In this document: one piece after another, positions 20,961 to 31,132 of the stretch
Numbering within the stretch: position 1 is the first letter of the stretch
How the letters are laid out: the number at the start of each line of letters is the position of its first letter
NCBI GenBank assembly: GCA_022592445.1
Contig: JABYQR010000196.1
Location: forward strand, 20,976 to 84,975
Origin: Cytidiella melzeri
Taxonomy: Eukaryota > Basidiomycota > Agaricomycetes > Polyporales > Irpicaceae
DNA length: 64,000 nt
Reading direction: 5' to 3'
Program-made: the position numbers and the translations under genes
Notes under the pieces: model-generated
Database searches by the model: none
The model's input: only the letters and a program-made list of their open reading frames with translations
What the model was told of the DNA's origin: nothing

Positions 20961-22765
20961 GAGGAGGGCACAGGTATGTTGTTACTTCCTGTGGTGGGGG
21001 GTGCGAGGAGGTGCGTGGGTGGGGTGCGTTGTGACTGTGGGCGATGCTGCATTTGCGCCGCTCGCGTGTCCTGGAAAGAGAGCGTAGTCTGGGTGAAGCG
21101 GGTCGGGTGGTGAAAACTCAGCTGTCGTTGTCTCGTGTGCTCGGCTGCCCCTCTCCGGTTTTGCACCTCTGTCCACTCGTCATCCAGGCCTATGTCTCCC
21201 CTCCTCGACCCTTCTCTGTCTTCTTCCCTGTCTCTTGGGAGCTCGTAGGGCTCGTCTGACCATCGGAAGTGCATGCGGTCGCTCCCTCTCTGCTGAGCGC
21301 CTGACGGTTTGAAGCCAGACAATTGCGTTGTATCTGTCTTCGGCGTGTCGTCAACTGTTTCCCAGGAGGAGGGATCGGAGGTGGTGGGGAAGAACTTGTA
21401 CTTAGCTTCCGGAATCCTGACGTACAGCTCCTTTCTTTTTGCTAGGAAGGATGGGCAAGTGCGGTCCCAGGCTGCGTGCCCGCTTTGCTTGCAGTTTACG
21501 CAGTAGTAGCCCCATGGGTCGTTCCTGGTGCATACTCGAGTGGGGTGCGTTATGCTCCCGCAGTTTTTGCATGTGTTGTGTATGGCCTTGCATTCAGCCG
21601 CCAAATGCCTTGGGCCAATCGTTTGACACTTTAGACAGCGTCTGGGCTCGGGTAAGTTTTTCCTCGCCCTCAGGGACTTACCGCAGACTGTGATGCCGCT
21701 TCTGATGAGGCGGTTTGCTACTTCTGGTGACGCTATTTGGAGCGAGAGGAGGGCTGATCTCTGCGACGGTGCTCGCTTTTCCGGGAGCTTGATCCATCTT
21801 GCTTCTGCTATCGCTCCCTTTTCCAGCTCGTTTTGTTCCTCTAAACCCCTGATCGCTGTAGGGTCTTGGGTGGCGAAGTTGATCGGTGCGAAGTCCACCA
21901 GTATCTGATATGTCCTGTTTTTAATTGCCATGTCTCCACCGCCTCCGAAATGACAAAGAAACTCAGCTCTGATTTCCTGCGTGCTGGCCCACTTTGCGCT
22001 CTCGGCCGAATTCATCTCGTACATCAACCCGCCGTTCGCCAGGCAACGTAGTCCCTTGAACTTTACGTGCTCCGGCGCCTTCATCATTTGTAGTGCCAAA
22101 TTAGCTTTCTTCAGTAATACTTCCTCCGTCAAAAGCTCGTCAGCGTCGCCTGCTTTGTATCCGTCTATGATGAGCTGCTTAGCTCTGATTTCCGCTCTCG
22201 CTATGGTGCTGGCATGTGTGGGGGGGAGTGTGGCGTTGTTTGCTATCGCTGCCACTTGTGCGTACGAGATTGGAGTCGCGCGGGACGAGAGCTGGGTGGT
22301 CTGTTCTTGTAATGATTTGGAGGCCTGGGCGATGTCCGTGATGTTTGAGGCCAGTTCGCTTTGCTTGTCTGTCAGGGATGTCGTAGCGGTCGTTAATTTC
22401 TCTGCCGCACTGCACAGCTTGCTTGTGCTGTTCTCGATCCGTGCGATGGTCCTTTCTAAGTGTTCTTGCACCGTCTTCACAATGACATGCGCCTGGTAGT
22501 TCAATTCAATAGCTTTTGCATATTCCGCGAGCGCCGTTATGCACTTCTTGGCCGTTGCTGACTTAGTATTACAAGCTATATGGAGGAGTGCCGTGGTTAG
22601 GCCTTCTGTCGTCGGTGGGCCTTCCGGGATTAGGGTCTGTTTTGTCAAGTACGTATGGGCTTCTTCGAAAGATAGAGGAGCAAGGCAAGAGTCATCTGGC
22701 TTGGGCGTAGCTGCTCCCGACCGCCTGGGCTGTGCCCCCCGAGTCGTCACCCCCGGCTTGCTCAT
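20957..22765 (-). CDS. LINE ORF1, nucleic-acid-binding Gag-like protein
   Basis: 602 codons, intact. An N-terminal unstructured stretch leads into a predicted coiled-coil region (residues about 60-170, with repeated Leu/Ile/Ala and Thr/Ser). A central domain follows, then three cysteine-rich motifs near residues 390-455, including CKNCGSITHPTRVC and CVNCKQSGHAAWDRTC. The tail is Arg- and Gln-rich. Such proteins coat LINE RNA. The ATG at 22765 is the first in frame after a leader of about 166 bp. Its TGA overlaps the ORF2 ATG. Confidence 0.88.
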   Translation of the reverse strand: MSKPGVTTRGAQPRRSGAATPKPDDSCLAPLSFEEAHTYLTKQTLIPEGPPTTEGLTTALLHIACNTKSATAKKCITALAEYAKAIELNYQAHVIVKTVQEHLERTIARIENSTSKLCSAAEKLTTATTSLTDKQSELASNITDIAQASKSLQEQTTQLSSRATPISYAQVAAIANNATLPPTHASTIARAEIRAKQLIIDGYKAGDADELLTEEVLLKKANLALQMMKAPEHVKFKGLRCLANGGLMYEMNSAESAKWASTQEIRAEFLCHFGGGGDMAIKNRTYQILVDFAPINFATQDPTAIRGLEEQNELEKGAIAEARWIKLPEKRAPSQRSALLSLQIASPEVANRLIRSGITVCGKSLRARKNLPEPRRCLKCQTIGPRHLAAECKAIHNTCKNCGSITHPTRVCTRNDPWGYYCVNCKQSGHAAWDRTCPSFLAKRKELYVRIPEAKYKFFPTTSDPSSWETVDDTPKTDTTQLSGFKPSGAQQRGSDRMHFRWSDEPYELPRDREEDREGSRRGDIGLDDEWTEVQNRRGAAEHTRQRQLSFHHPTRFTQTTLSFQDTRAAQMQHRPQSQRTPPTHLLAPPTTGSNNIPVPSS

Positions 22766-22931
22766 GTCGTCCTCCTGGCGGTTCTCTCTAATTCTAATGA
22801 CTATGTAAGGTATGTAATATGTTCTCTAAGGTGTGTTCTGAGTCTCTCAAGCGTCCGTGTCTTCACCAAGAGGAATTCCCAACCATGGGAATTCTGTTGC
22901 CAGTGAAGGTCAGAAGCAAGAAGGGTCCCCC

Positions 22932-24243
22932 GTGAGAGGACTTTGTTACCGGTACGTTGCATGGCAATGACGTACGGTGGTTCTGTAGCAGTGCCGGAGC
23001 CGTTGAGTAGAGCGGGGTCGTTGTAGGGGACGAGCATGCTGGTGATGAGGATGCCAAGGATCTGCCCGTGGGGGGTGAGTACAAGGGTAGGAAAGGGAGA
23101 GGGAGAGGGCTTACGTAGAAGATAACGATGCGCCAGAAGACGCAGCGAATGGCCTTGGCGATGTTGCGTCGCGGGCTCTCTGTTTGAGAGGCAGCGCTGT
23201 GTCAGCGAGGTGAGCCGCTGAAAACACACATATACATGGAGGAAAGCTAACACGTACATGGCGGCGAGCTCCATGCCCTGGAAGGAGAAACCAGCCTGAA
23301 CAAAAACGGTGAGGATGCCAAGGAAACGATTGACGCCAATGTGATTGGGCTCGAGACCTGCGCTACCAACGGCGCTGGGTTTCTTCCAGTAGCGGAGCCC
23401 GCGGCGGTCGTGGTCAGGTCCTCCGCCGAGGTCAATGACGAGGCCGGTCAAGATGAGGCCAGTAATGAGAAGGACTGCAATGGGCGATGAGAACAAACAA
23501 GGTGGAAAGAAAGGTAAAATTACAACAAACGCTTGATGATGGAGAAGAAGAACTCAGACTCTCAGAACCATCAAACACCAAAGATGTTGATCAAGCTGAT
23601 GAGAACGCAAATCACTGCGGTGTACGCTGCTTGATGTTTCAACTGTGGGATTTGTGAAGTTTAACGACGAGTGAAGCAGATTTAGAGATGGTGAAAAAAA
23701 CAACCTACATCTGAATCCCAGAACGAGATCAAAATAGTGGCAGCGGTGATTTCAACCGGGGTAGAGATGGCGTTCGAATACCAATAATTCCATCTAGACC
23801 GTATTTGAGTATCCTGGAAGTGCTTATCACGGAAGAAATGCTCACCCGAGCACAAAACCAAGGGCAGGGTCTACCCAACGGGCAGCAAAATGAGGAAAGG
23901 TGCCAGATATGGGGGCGTGAGAGGTCATTTCGCCGATGGCGCAAAGGGCGGAGTAGGCGACGGAGCCGACTACAGCGTAGGCAATGAGGGCTTTGAGAGG
24001 ACCTGCGCCAGACAAGGCAGAACCAGAACCAAGGAAGAGACCTGTCCCAATTGTGCCTGTGACCTAATTTTTGTTTATTTGGGTGAATATGTAGGACGAG
24101 GAAGGACAAGGGAAGCACTACACACCGCAATCATCTGTACATGCCTCTGCTTCAGCTTTCTCTGGACGCGGTTGAGCTCTTGGGCGTCGAAGTGGTAACA
24201 GTCGTCCGCTTTGGCGACATAGACGTCAGGGCGGAGAGAGCAT
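22932..24243 (-). pseudogene. Amino-acid permease pseudogene, 5' half
   Basis: Exons on the minus strand read QRKLKQRHVQMIA (near 24150) and TGTIGTGLFLGSGSALSG with EMTSHAPISGTFPHFA (24058 to about 23840). Next come NYWYSNAISTPVEITAA (near 23770), YTAVICVLISLINIFGV (near 23600), and GGGPDHDRRGLRYWK to GFSFQGMEL (23440-23270). The last exon is MLVPYNDPALL with YVIAMQRTGNKVL, ending at 22932. These are hallmark segments of the fungal amino-acid permease family, multi-pass plasma-membrane transporters. Two in-frame stops follow IFGV (near 23565). The LINE insertion cuts the gene at KVL, and a solo LTR-B cuts it again further on. It is a captured gene now dead. Confidence 0.88.
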
Positions 24244-24336
24244 TGTTTTGAGTCAGCAATGTAATACTAGGACAGAAGCGACGCATATACTCACTTGAAA
24301 GGCCCTAGTAGCTCTCCTGGGGTCTAGTGGCGAGCT

Positions 24337-25215
24337 CTCAGTCCTAGCAGGTGATGGGCTCAGGGGCGTTGGCACTGTTAGACGAGGAGGAGAGGGAAGA
24401 AGATGAGTGATTAGAGAAAGGAAGGATGTTAGTTGTTGTTGAGGTTGTCGTCGCCGTCTGGTGCCCGTAATGTCGTTTCCGTCGTCATAAAGACTCAACG
24501 CAGCAAATAAATTCACTTGCGAGAGGATGGTGGTCGTCTGAGGTGCGCGGCCGACTTGTCAACGTGTCCAAAGCGCCCAGTCCCGCTTGGGCGCCCAAAA
24601 CTAAACTTTGGCTGCGTGCAATGATCACGAACAAGCATGACCACCGCACGGCCACCATTCTCATCCTCTCGCAAGTGAATTTATTCGCTGCGTTGAGTCT
24701 GTACGACGACAGAAACGACATTACAGCCACCATTCTCATAACTACAGCTACAGCATGTGCGACAACGAACCCGGCGCGCGTTGGCCTGCCGTTTTGGGCA
24801 CCCAAACGGGACTGGGCACTTTGGACACGTTGACAAGTCGGCTGCGCACCTCAGACAACCACCATCCTCTTGCAAGTGAATTTATTCGCTGCGTTGAGTC
24901 TGTACAACGACGGAAACAACATTATGGCCACCAGACGGCGACGACAACCTCAACAACAACTAACATCTCTGCTACTCACTACCCACCACTCACTGCTTGA
25001 CTCACTTTGCGACAACCACCACTCTGCAACCACGACCTCGACTCTGGCGAACACATCATAAAACCACACATCGCACTACCGTCTTTGGTTTCTAAAGTCC
25101 AAATCTCACCCGACACCCGTTTTCCCCCTTCCTTCCTCTAATCACTCATCTTCTTCCCTCTCCTCCTCGTCTAATAGTGCCAACGCCCCTGAGCCCATCA
25201 CCTGCTAGGACTGAG
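24337..25215. repeat. Long imperfect inverted repeat (foldback element)
   Basis: The left end CTCAGTCCTAGCAGGTGATG (24337) is the reverse complement of the right end at 25196-25215. The arms can be followed inwards: GGCGTTGGCACTGTTAGACG (24365) pairs with the stretch ending near 25188, and TCAACGCAGCAAATAAATTC (24492) pairs with the stretch near 24880. Further in, GACTTGTCAACGTGTCC (24555) pairs with the stretch near 24830. The centre (about 24600-24790) has a third copy of the AAGTGAATTTATTCGCTGCG segment. No transposase is present. It abuts the permease start. Confidence 0.75.
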
Positions 25216-25217
25216 AA

Positions 25218-25450
25218 CTCAGCATGTTGTTGAAAAGACCCCTTGTTGCGCAAATTTCACGCTCCAAGTCGAATGAGGTCATTTTAACGCCTGCCCCGCG
25301 ATATTCGCTCGATATCAACTTTTGCCAACATTCAACTCCTTATCGTGCGAATCCACTTCCCTAACATGTTTGACCGGCGAAATTCACGGGCTATTGGCTC
25401 TGCAATGATGTTTTTGTCCTCATGCGCCACAAAGCGTAACTCGGTGCTGA
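25218..25450 (+). repeat. Repeat flanking the permease block, right copy
   Basis: 25218-25409 matches 14516-14706 in reverse orientation. 25418-25450 matches 14484-14515 in the same orientation, so one short segment was inverted between the two copies. Between 25450 and 25585 I see no gene, only a short inverted pair ACGTCCTCTTT(G/C)AA near 25468 and 25510. Confidence 0.6.
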
Positions 25451-25585
25451 CAGGCAAGAGCTTACGTCCTCTTTTGAACAAGACGCGCGTTTCTGCACGT
25501 CTTGTTTGAAAGAGGACGTAAGTGTGATTACGCACGCTCCGAAGTCAATGAGGTGAGCCAACAATGAGGATATAGATATTCAACG

Positions 25586-26249
25586 TTGCTGCTGCTCGCG
25601 GTGCTACATGGATGTACGAGTGCCCCTTACCCCGTATTTGGCTTTAACATAGGCTGTCTCGCATTTCTCCTCGTCGCAGGCTGTCTCGTGATCAATTGTC
25701 TCCTTACGGTTATATTCTCCATCTCGTCAATCAACAACTACCCAGGAGGCAAAGCGCTCGCGCGTTTCAATGAGATGTACGCCGATAGACAAGCCGGTGA
25801 GCATTTTATCTCTCTCTTCTTTTGGTTCATTTGAGCATCAATGCCCATGCGTAGTGCAGGTTCACATATCCAACCTCGCCGCTCAAACCGGCGCCTCGCT
25901 TTTCCAACAAACCCACGCACCACCGTACTTCCCTGACCTCGGTGTCCGCCCACCTCCCCTTGCTTACAACTGGGTGTACAACAAAACAGAGGACGTCTCT
26001 CCAACATCCATCACTACTGACCGCTCGATCACGCACGCTATCGTCGAGATTCAGGACGGCGTCGGGATGAACGCGTGGGAGGCGACCAGCTTCCCGAAAA
26101 GTTCTTGGGTGATGATGGCGGTGATACCTGCATTTGAGAAGTGGTAATTCAATGTAGGTGCATTGAAGGTGGAACCGATGAAGCCGTGGCGAGTGCTCGA
26201 GTATGTAGAAGGCGATAAGTTGGCCGTGCTGGAGAGGAGAGGGTGGTGA
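25586..26249 (+). pseudogene. ALG12-like mannosyltransferase, 3' fragment
   Basis: The frame reads INCLLTVIFSISSINNYPGG and KALARFNEMYA, then a short intron (about 25799-25859, GTGAGC..TAG). It goes on to VHISNLAAQTGASLFQQTHA, NWVYNKTE and PWRVLEYVEGDKL. NYPGG followed by HI..A..GASLF is characteristic of the C-terminal half of dolichyl-P-mannose mannosyltransferases of the ALG12 type, which act in N-glycan assembly in the ER. Only the 3' exons are present. A TAA at 26145-26147 interrupts the frame, which continues in register to a second stop at 26247. It is the opposite strand to the permease and is probably another captured host fragment. Confidence 0.65.
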
Positions 26250-26713
26250 TCCAATGATTCTGTACTGTACGCCAACATTTTTCTTGAAACTTTATGTGCT
26301 CTGCGTGTCCAACCCAACTTGCCACTCTACTAGTTGTAAGCTTTTTGCCTGCAGCACCAGTCATTTGATTCTCGACAACATGTGGGTTGTGGGAGCCGGT
26401 GTGCGCAGTTCACATTGACCTTCAGCACTCACGTCCTCGCCCTGTTGTCCTACAATTTCCAACTCAGGACTGTGTTCTGGTATTGTGAGTGCTCGTGAAC
26501 CCTCACGTTACGCAAGACCTTGCACTGATGATTGCAATTCGCGGACAGATCACTCACGGTACAAACCCTCATCCGAGTCTGTGCTATCGCCCAATAGTCA
26601 AGGTACACGACTACATGTACAGGGAAAGAGAAACATATCTAGCTAACAGACAATATTGTCACTGAGTAAATAACCACTGAGACACGCATGCAACACAAGA
26701 AGATTGCCTGTAA
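26250..26713. other. No gene seen
   Basis: A non-coding stretch between the ALG12-like fragment and the MITE. No repeat ends or long frames were recognised. Confidence 0.4.
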
Positions 26714-26874
26714 GGGCCTGATTGGCTGCACATTATGTAGTTGCATTATGGAATAATCCCCCGCCAAATAAAATAATCCAGCGCTTAATTCGACTTATTT
26801 CCACAGTGACTTATTTCCTTATTGGCGGGGGATTATTTATAAGTCGACTACATAATGCAGCGCCAATCAGGCCC
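26714..26874. mobile_element. 161 bp MITE, PIF/Harbinger-like
   Basis: Terminal inverted repeats GGGCCTGATTGGC and GCCAATCAGGCCC, with inner inverted parts ATTATGTAG/CTACATAAT and AATCCCCCGCCAA/TTGGCGGGGGATT. TAA is duplicated on both sides (26711-26713, 26875-26877). A 3 bp TAA duplication with GGGCC ends fits Harbinger-type MITEs. Confidence 0.8.
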
Positions 26875-26877
26875 TAA

Positions 26878-27046
26878 GCCAGCCAAGTGTACTTGAAATT
26901 GCAGAGTGGATGAGAAACGCACATTTCACAAGGTTGGGACATTTGGAAGTTCTGATTTCCCTAAATCAGGTTTATCTCTGGGGTGAAGTTGGCAGAGTGT
27001 CACCCACTGACCATTACAGGTTTTGACATCAGTGAGAGGGGAAATC
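26878..27046. other. No gene seen (H1 only)
   Basis: Not shared with H3. An open frame on the plus strand (26983-27240) starts here and runs into the shared 5' terminal region. Confidence 0.35.
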
Positions 27047-27537
27047 GGCCCGATGCGGTGGCAGCCGCTTGCAAACTATGTGATTGGTACAAACGTGATA
27101 GCCAAAAATCATGTGATAACCTGCAAGAAAAAGATCAGCGGGGTTTCAAACGGAGTCTGAGCAACTTTTATCAGTATATTGACTGTATGTCCCCAACGTT
27201 GGGTTCATCCAAGAAGATTTTTATGTCTGTGTGTTGCTGAGGGGCAGGACTATCTGATGATGTAAAATTTGTGTCTATTCATGTACATGTGTTCAATACA
27301 AAATACAAAAACCAATTTTTGATGGGAGATTCAGCTCATCACACGCATTTGTAGAGTGAATAACAAAGCAAATGAAACACCATCAAATCATTACACCACA
27401 CTGTTACAGAATTTATTACCGCATGTATTACCCCATCAAATTCCCACAGTTTGGGGGACAAAAAGGTCACATCTGAAAAAGCATCAATGCGCTGGCGCGA
27501 ACTGGAACGATTCTTCTTCATTCTTCAGGAATCGTAA
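27047..27537 (-). repeat. H1 5' terminal region, shared with H3
   Basis: About 490 bp that match 41002-41495 in reverse orientation, from CGGCCCGATGCGG to the 5' end TTACGATTCCTGAAG. The outer ~105 bp also match the 5' end of the N-type elements. A GATTC..GAATC pair makes a terminal hairpin. The plus-strand frame ending DQRG.KRSLSNFYQYIDC is open in both copies (27122-27240 and 41299-41420); it is antisense to the element and its coding status is unknown. Confidence 0.8.
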
Positions 27538-28117
27538 CTGAGGGGATATGCCCTCAGGAGTGCCTCTATATATACATGAAGGGGAGGACCCCAGGTACTA
27601 CCCTAAGACCCCTAACATGTACATGAGTAAGCGAAGTCATCTACGTTACTAAGCATGCCCTATGCCCTAGTGGTGCTACTCCAATAATCAACCAATAGCA
27701 ATTGTCCCCATGACCTGACCCCATGACCCAGTCCCAAGGCTAGACTTGTTCTAGCTTGTTCTAAGACAAGGCTAGACTTTTCCAGAAGGTTCTAAGAACT
27801 ATGACATCATCTAATGGAATGTTCTATACTATGACATCATAGTTCCAGCATGTTCCACAATGTTCCAGAGAGTTCTATCATGTGATACACAGATAAGGAA
27901 AGAAGCGCATCAGCGCATCAGAGACAGGAGGCACATCAGCGCATCAATTGATAGGCACTGAGAATAAGCGCCGGAATAGGCGCCTGATAAGCGCTGGATA
28001 AGCGCCTAAATAGACGCCGGATAAGCGCTGGATAAGCGCTTGACAAGCACTTAAATATTCCAATAATACCGTTGCCTGGTAAGGCAAGTCTTGTAGAAAC
28101 ATTGAAAATCTGTGACA
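27538..28117 (-). repeat. 5' part of the split LTR-C
   Basis: On the minus strand this runs from TGTCACAG (28117) to ATATCCCCTCAG (27538) and matches 52649-53240. It includes the AGCGCTTATCC repeats and a TATATATAGAGG box near 27570. The rest of this LTR is at 9253-9384. Confidence 0.88.
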
Positions 28118-28378
28118 GTTTTGATTCTGTACTCACACCCACTGTTGTACTTTAAATAATACAGCACAGTCTTTCTTCTTTCCTGGATGTTTGCTTGCTC
28201 CAGTGAAGACAAACCACCAATTTAATATACATTACTCATCAAAGAAGCTATTCACAACAAAATGACTTAATCAAGCTGCTACCAGCCACAAGCTTACTTA
28301 CAAATCTGGCTCAGAAAGTAATATTTCATTTGATCTTCAGGAGTTGTACTTGCCGCTTGCCGGCACTGCCAACACTAG
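28118..28378 (+). mobile_element. 3' end of an N-type Helitron-like element (N0)
   Basis: It matches 34620-34877 and, reversed, 51221-51480. It ends CTTGCCGCTTGCCGGCACTG and then CTAG at 28375-28378, followed by T. The element's upstream part is cut off by LTR-C at 28117, so LTR element C landed inside it. Confidence 0.75.
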
Positions 28379-28897
28379 TCGATACAGGTAGTCGTCATGG
28401 CAGCAAGGGGATTCATATATCTCTTCATTAATCTTTAGCAGTGCTTACTGCTGATGAAAGAAATTATCTACATACTCTAACAATAAAGGGGTGGGAGACA
28501 TATTGACACAATCAACTTCCAAAACATGTTATATGTGTTCTCTTGATGTCTGAACTGCCTTGTCCTTGTTGGAACTGCCACAGGCTGCGTTCTGATGGTA
28601 GCTCCCTCTCAGAAAGCATCTAATTTTTGTGGGACTTTATGAAACAAACATTTCCAGTGCCCACTGTTGATGCAACATGAGAATGCATGCTATAGCAGTC
28701 GAAAATGTCTTGTTACAATTTGCACCCAAAATATGGGTAATGGTTGCTTAGGGACTACATAATATTTGTGGATTGCTGTAAATGTTTGAAATAGGCGGTG
28801 TTCTGATGGTGATTCTTTCTTGGATCAATGTTTGTGATTTCCTGTACATGTTTGCAACCACTGTAAGTGCAGGGCCAGGATTTGAAATCATCTTGAA
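28379..28897 (-). mobile_element. Fragment of an N-type element, reversed
   Basis: Parts near 28395-28440 and 28540-28620 match the minus-strand N copies at 35600-35830 and 51810-52030, including one minisatellite unit. The ends are not resolved. Confidence 0.5.
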
Positions 28898-30800
28898 TTA
28901 CAATTCCTGAAGAATGAAGAAGAATTGTTCCAGTGTGCTCCAGCACATTGATGCCTTTTCAGATGTGACCTTTTTGTCCCCCAAAGTGTGGGAATTTGAT
29001 GGCAGAATACAGACAGTAACAGCCTCAATAACAAAACAATGAATACAGCTAATGGCATCACACTGGCCTTGTTAGCAGCCCTTGATTACTTTGTATCAGA
29101 TCACTTTTGCAATCAAAATGCAGTTTTTGATTTGAACGGACTGCATATGGGAGCAAATCTGTACATATAATATACCATTGGATAGACCTATCTTGTAGCA
29201 ACATCCTGGTACAAACATCCTGTCAAGTGAGGTGGAATTGAGCAAGTTATGGCCAGTCTACTGAAAAAAAAGTCATTCAGACTCAGATTCAAACTCCACT
29301 CCTGCTGGCAAATGATGTCCAATTCCGGTTACACAAATGTGCAGCACTCAACAGACATTGCTTGCTCTCTGAACAAGGAGTAGAATTAGAAGACAAATAG
29401 GATTGGCTCTGAGCAAGAATTACCAGTACTTTTGGAAGCTAGCTACAAATCCTCAACGCCCACATTCTTGGACGACGTAAATTTGTGGCTGCATCCGGAG
29501 GGAGTACAACATTGGATTGTTCTACAAAGTTTGACAACTGTTATTTGCTCTCTAGGGAGGGGTTACAATCAGAACATAGCCTGTAGCAGTTTCAATGGGG
29601 GTGAGGCAGTTCAAACATCAGCAGGATGTGGTTGCATCAGCATAGAGCACTGCCTTTGATTCTTCCACACAGTTTCACAACCACGGTTACAATCAGAACA
29701 TAGCCTGTGGCAAGCCTAATGGGGCTGAGGCAGCTCAGACATCAACAAGACCTGATTGCATCAGCATAGAGCACGGCCTTTACACAGTTTCACAACCACC
29801 AGTTGCTCTCTAAGGAGGGGTTACAATCAGGAAATGGCCTGTGGCAGTCCTGATGTGGCTGACACAGTTCAGACATCAACAGGACGTCGTTGCATCACCA
29901 TAGAGCACTGCCTTTGATTCTTCCACACAGTTTCACAACCACCAGTTGCTCTATAAGCAGGAGTTACAATCAGAACATAGCCTGTGGCAGTCCTAAATGG
30001 GCTGAGGCAGTTCAGACATCAACAGGACGTGGTTGCATCAGCATAGAGCACTGCCTTTGATGCTTCCACAAGGTTCACAACCACGGTTACAATCAGAACA
30101 TAGCCTGTGGCAGTCCTAATGGGGCTCAGGCAGTTTAAACATCAACAGAATGTGGTTGCATCAGCATAGGGCACAGCCTTTAATTCTTCCACACAGTTTC
30201 ACAACCACCAGTTGCTCTCTAAGGAGGGGTTACAATCAGAACATAGCCTGTGGCATTGTCAATGGGGGTGAGGCAGTTCAGACATCAACAGGACGTCGTT
30301 GCATCAGCATAGAGCACTGCCTCTGATTCTTCCACACAGGTTCACAACCATGGTTACAATCAGAACATAGCCTGTGGCAGTCCTAATGGCGCTCAGGCAG
30401 CTCAGACATCAACAGGACGTGGTTGCATCAGCATAAGCACTGCCTTTGATTCTTCCAAACAGCTTCACAACCACTAGTTGCTCTATAAGCAGGAGTTACC
30501 ATCAGGACCCAGCTTGTGGCAGCTTCAATGGGGGTGAGGCAGTGCAGACATCAACAGGCCACATGTAACATGTTCTAGCAATTGATCCAGTAAGACACCC
30601 TCAAGCCCTTCATTCTTGAAAAAAGTAATTTCCTAGAATCAGCAGTGAACACTGCACAAGATTAATGACAAGATAGATGAAGCCCCTTGCTACCACTGGT
30701 GACTACCTTCATCAATGTATGACTCCTTTTCCTGCAACCAAACTTATCAATTGTAGTACAATCACTTTATCCCAGATCAAGTTGCCTATCAAAGGTGTCA
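28898..30800 (+). mobile_element. N1: N-type Helitron-like element, 3' truncated
   Basis: It starts with TTACAATTCCTGAAG at 28898, followed by the ~105 bp terminal region shared with H1 and H3. A unique segment follows to about 29520, then the minisatellite, then sequence parallel to 34080-34330. Homology stops near 30800 before any 3' terminus. No protein gene. It is related to the H elements by its ends only, so it is probably mobilised in trans. Confidence 0.7.
29560..30570 (+). repeat. Minisatellite of N1, about eight units of 121-143 bp
   Basis: Units restart at about 29568, 29689, 29825, 29968, 30091, 30233, 30356 and 30489, each marked by TTACAATCAG.ACATAGCCTG and ACATCAACAGGACGTGGTTG. 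Short units (about 121 bp) lack the CACCAGTTGCTCTCTAAGG part and alternate with long ones. The same units occur in every N element, in both orientations. Confidence 0.85.
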
Positions 30801-31130
30801 CAAATGACACTCAAATCACTAGAGATACTGTGGCATAAGCTTCATGCACATGCTTTATTGACTAATATCCTATTGCTGACTTTGCCCAACACAGCATGCA
30901 GTTTTTATGAGGTAGCTCAAACATCAACAGGACACATGTAACATGATTTCAGAGCTAGACTGCTCCCCAACATGCTTGGCAATGATATATTGGTGAGAAG
31001 GCATAGCCTTTGACCATCAAAGCTCTTGGTCTATGTCTTAATGAGAGGAGCTATTCCAAGACATTGACAAACTCAATATTTTTGAAGCAAACAAATGTGT
31101 TTGTCACATCTGCACTGCACAGGAACCCCA
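30800..31130 (+). other. Upstream region of the secreted-protein gene
   Basis: No gene. One short minisatellite-like scrap (near 30910-30945, CTCAAACATCAACAGGACAC) shows that N-type sequence continues here in part. Confidence 0.4.
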
Positions 31131-31132
31131 GT

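Larger units (their letters stand above)
15650..22931 (-). mobile_element. Tad-like LINE retrotransposon inserted in the permease gene
   Basis: A minus-strand element with a 3' oligo(A) tail (T-run from 15648), two ORFs and a 166 bp 5' leader. The target duplication GTGAGAGGACTTT is at 15637-15649 and 22932-22944. ORF1 has zinc knuckles; ORF2 has an AP-type endonuclease, reverse transcriptase, RNase H and a terminal CCHC motif. That domain order fits the fungal Tad1 clade. A solo LTR-B sits in its 3' untranslated region. ORF2 carries two frameshifts and a stop, so this copy is inactive. Confidence 0.9.
9385..27537 (-). mobile_element. H1: 18.2 kb Helitron2-like element carrying host genes
   Basis: The 3' end (9385, minus) is CTAG preceded by a GCCG-CTTGC-CGGC hairpin. 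The 5' end (27537) is TTACGATTCCTGAAG. The element splits one LTR-C copy: its two halves join without a missing or extra base when H1 is removed, in comparison with the intact LTR at 52649-53373. Contents in element order (high to low coordinate) are a 5' terminal region shared with H3, an ALG12-like fragment, an inverted-repeat element, an amino-acid permease pseudogene with nested LINE and LTRs, then the helicase-USP gene remnant. No target duplication is present, as expected for Helitrons. The boundaries are seen; single-event insertion of the whole block is inferred. Confidence 0.75.

Noticed and set aside
26145..26160. Short intron at the ALG12-like stop
   Set aside because: GTAATTCAATGTAG would be 14 bp, far too short for splicing; a premature TAA is the simpler reading.
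29560..30570. CRISPR-like array
   Set aside because: Units are 121-143 bp, similar over their whole length and without unique spacers; it is a minisatellite, and the genome is eukaryotic.
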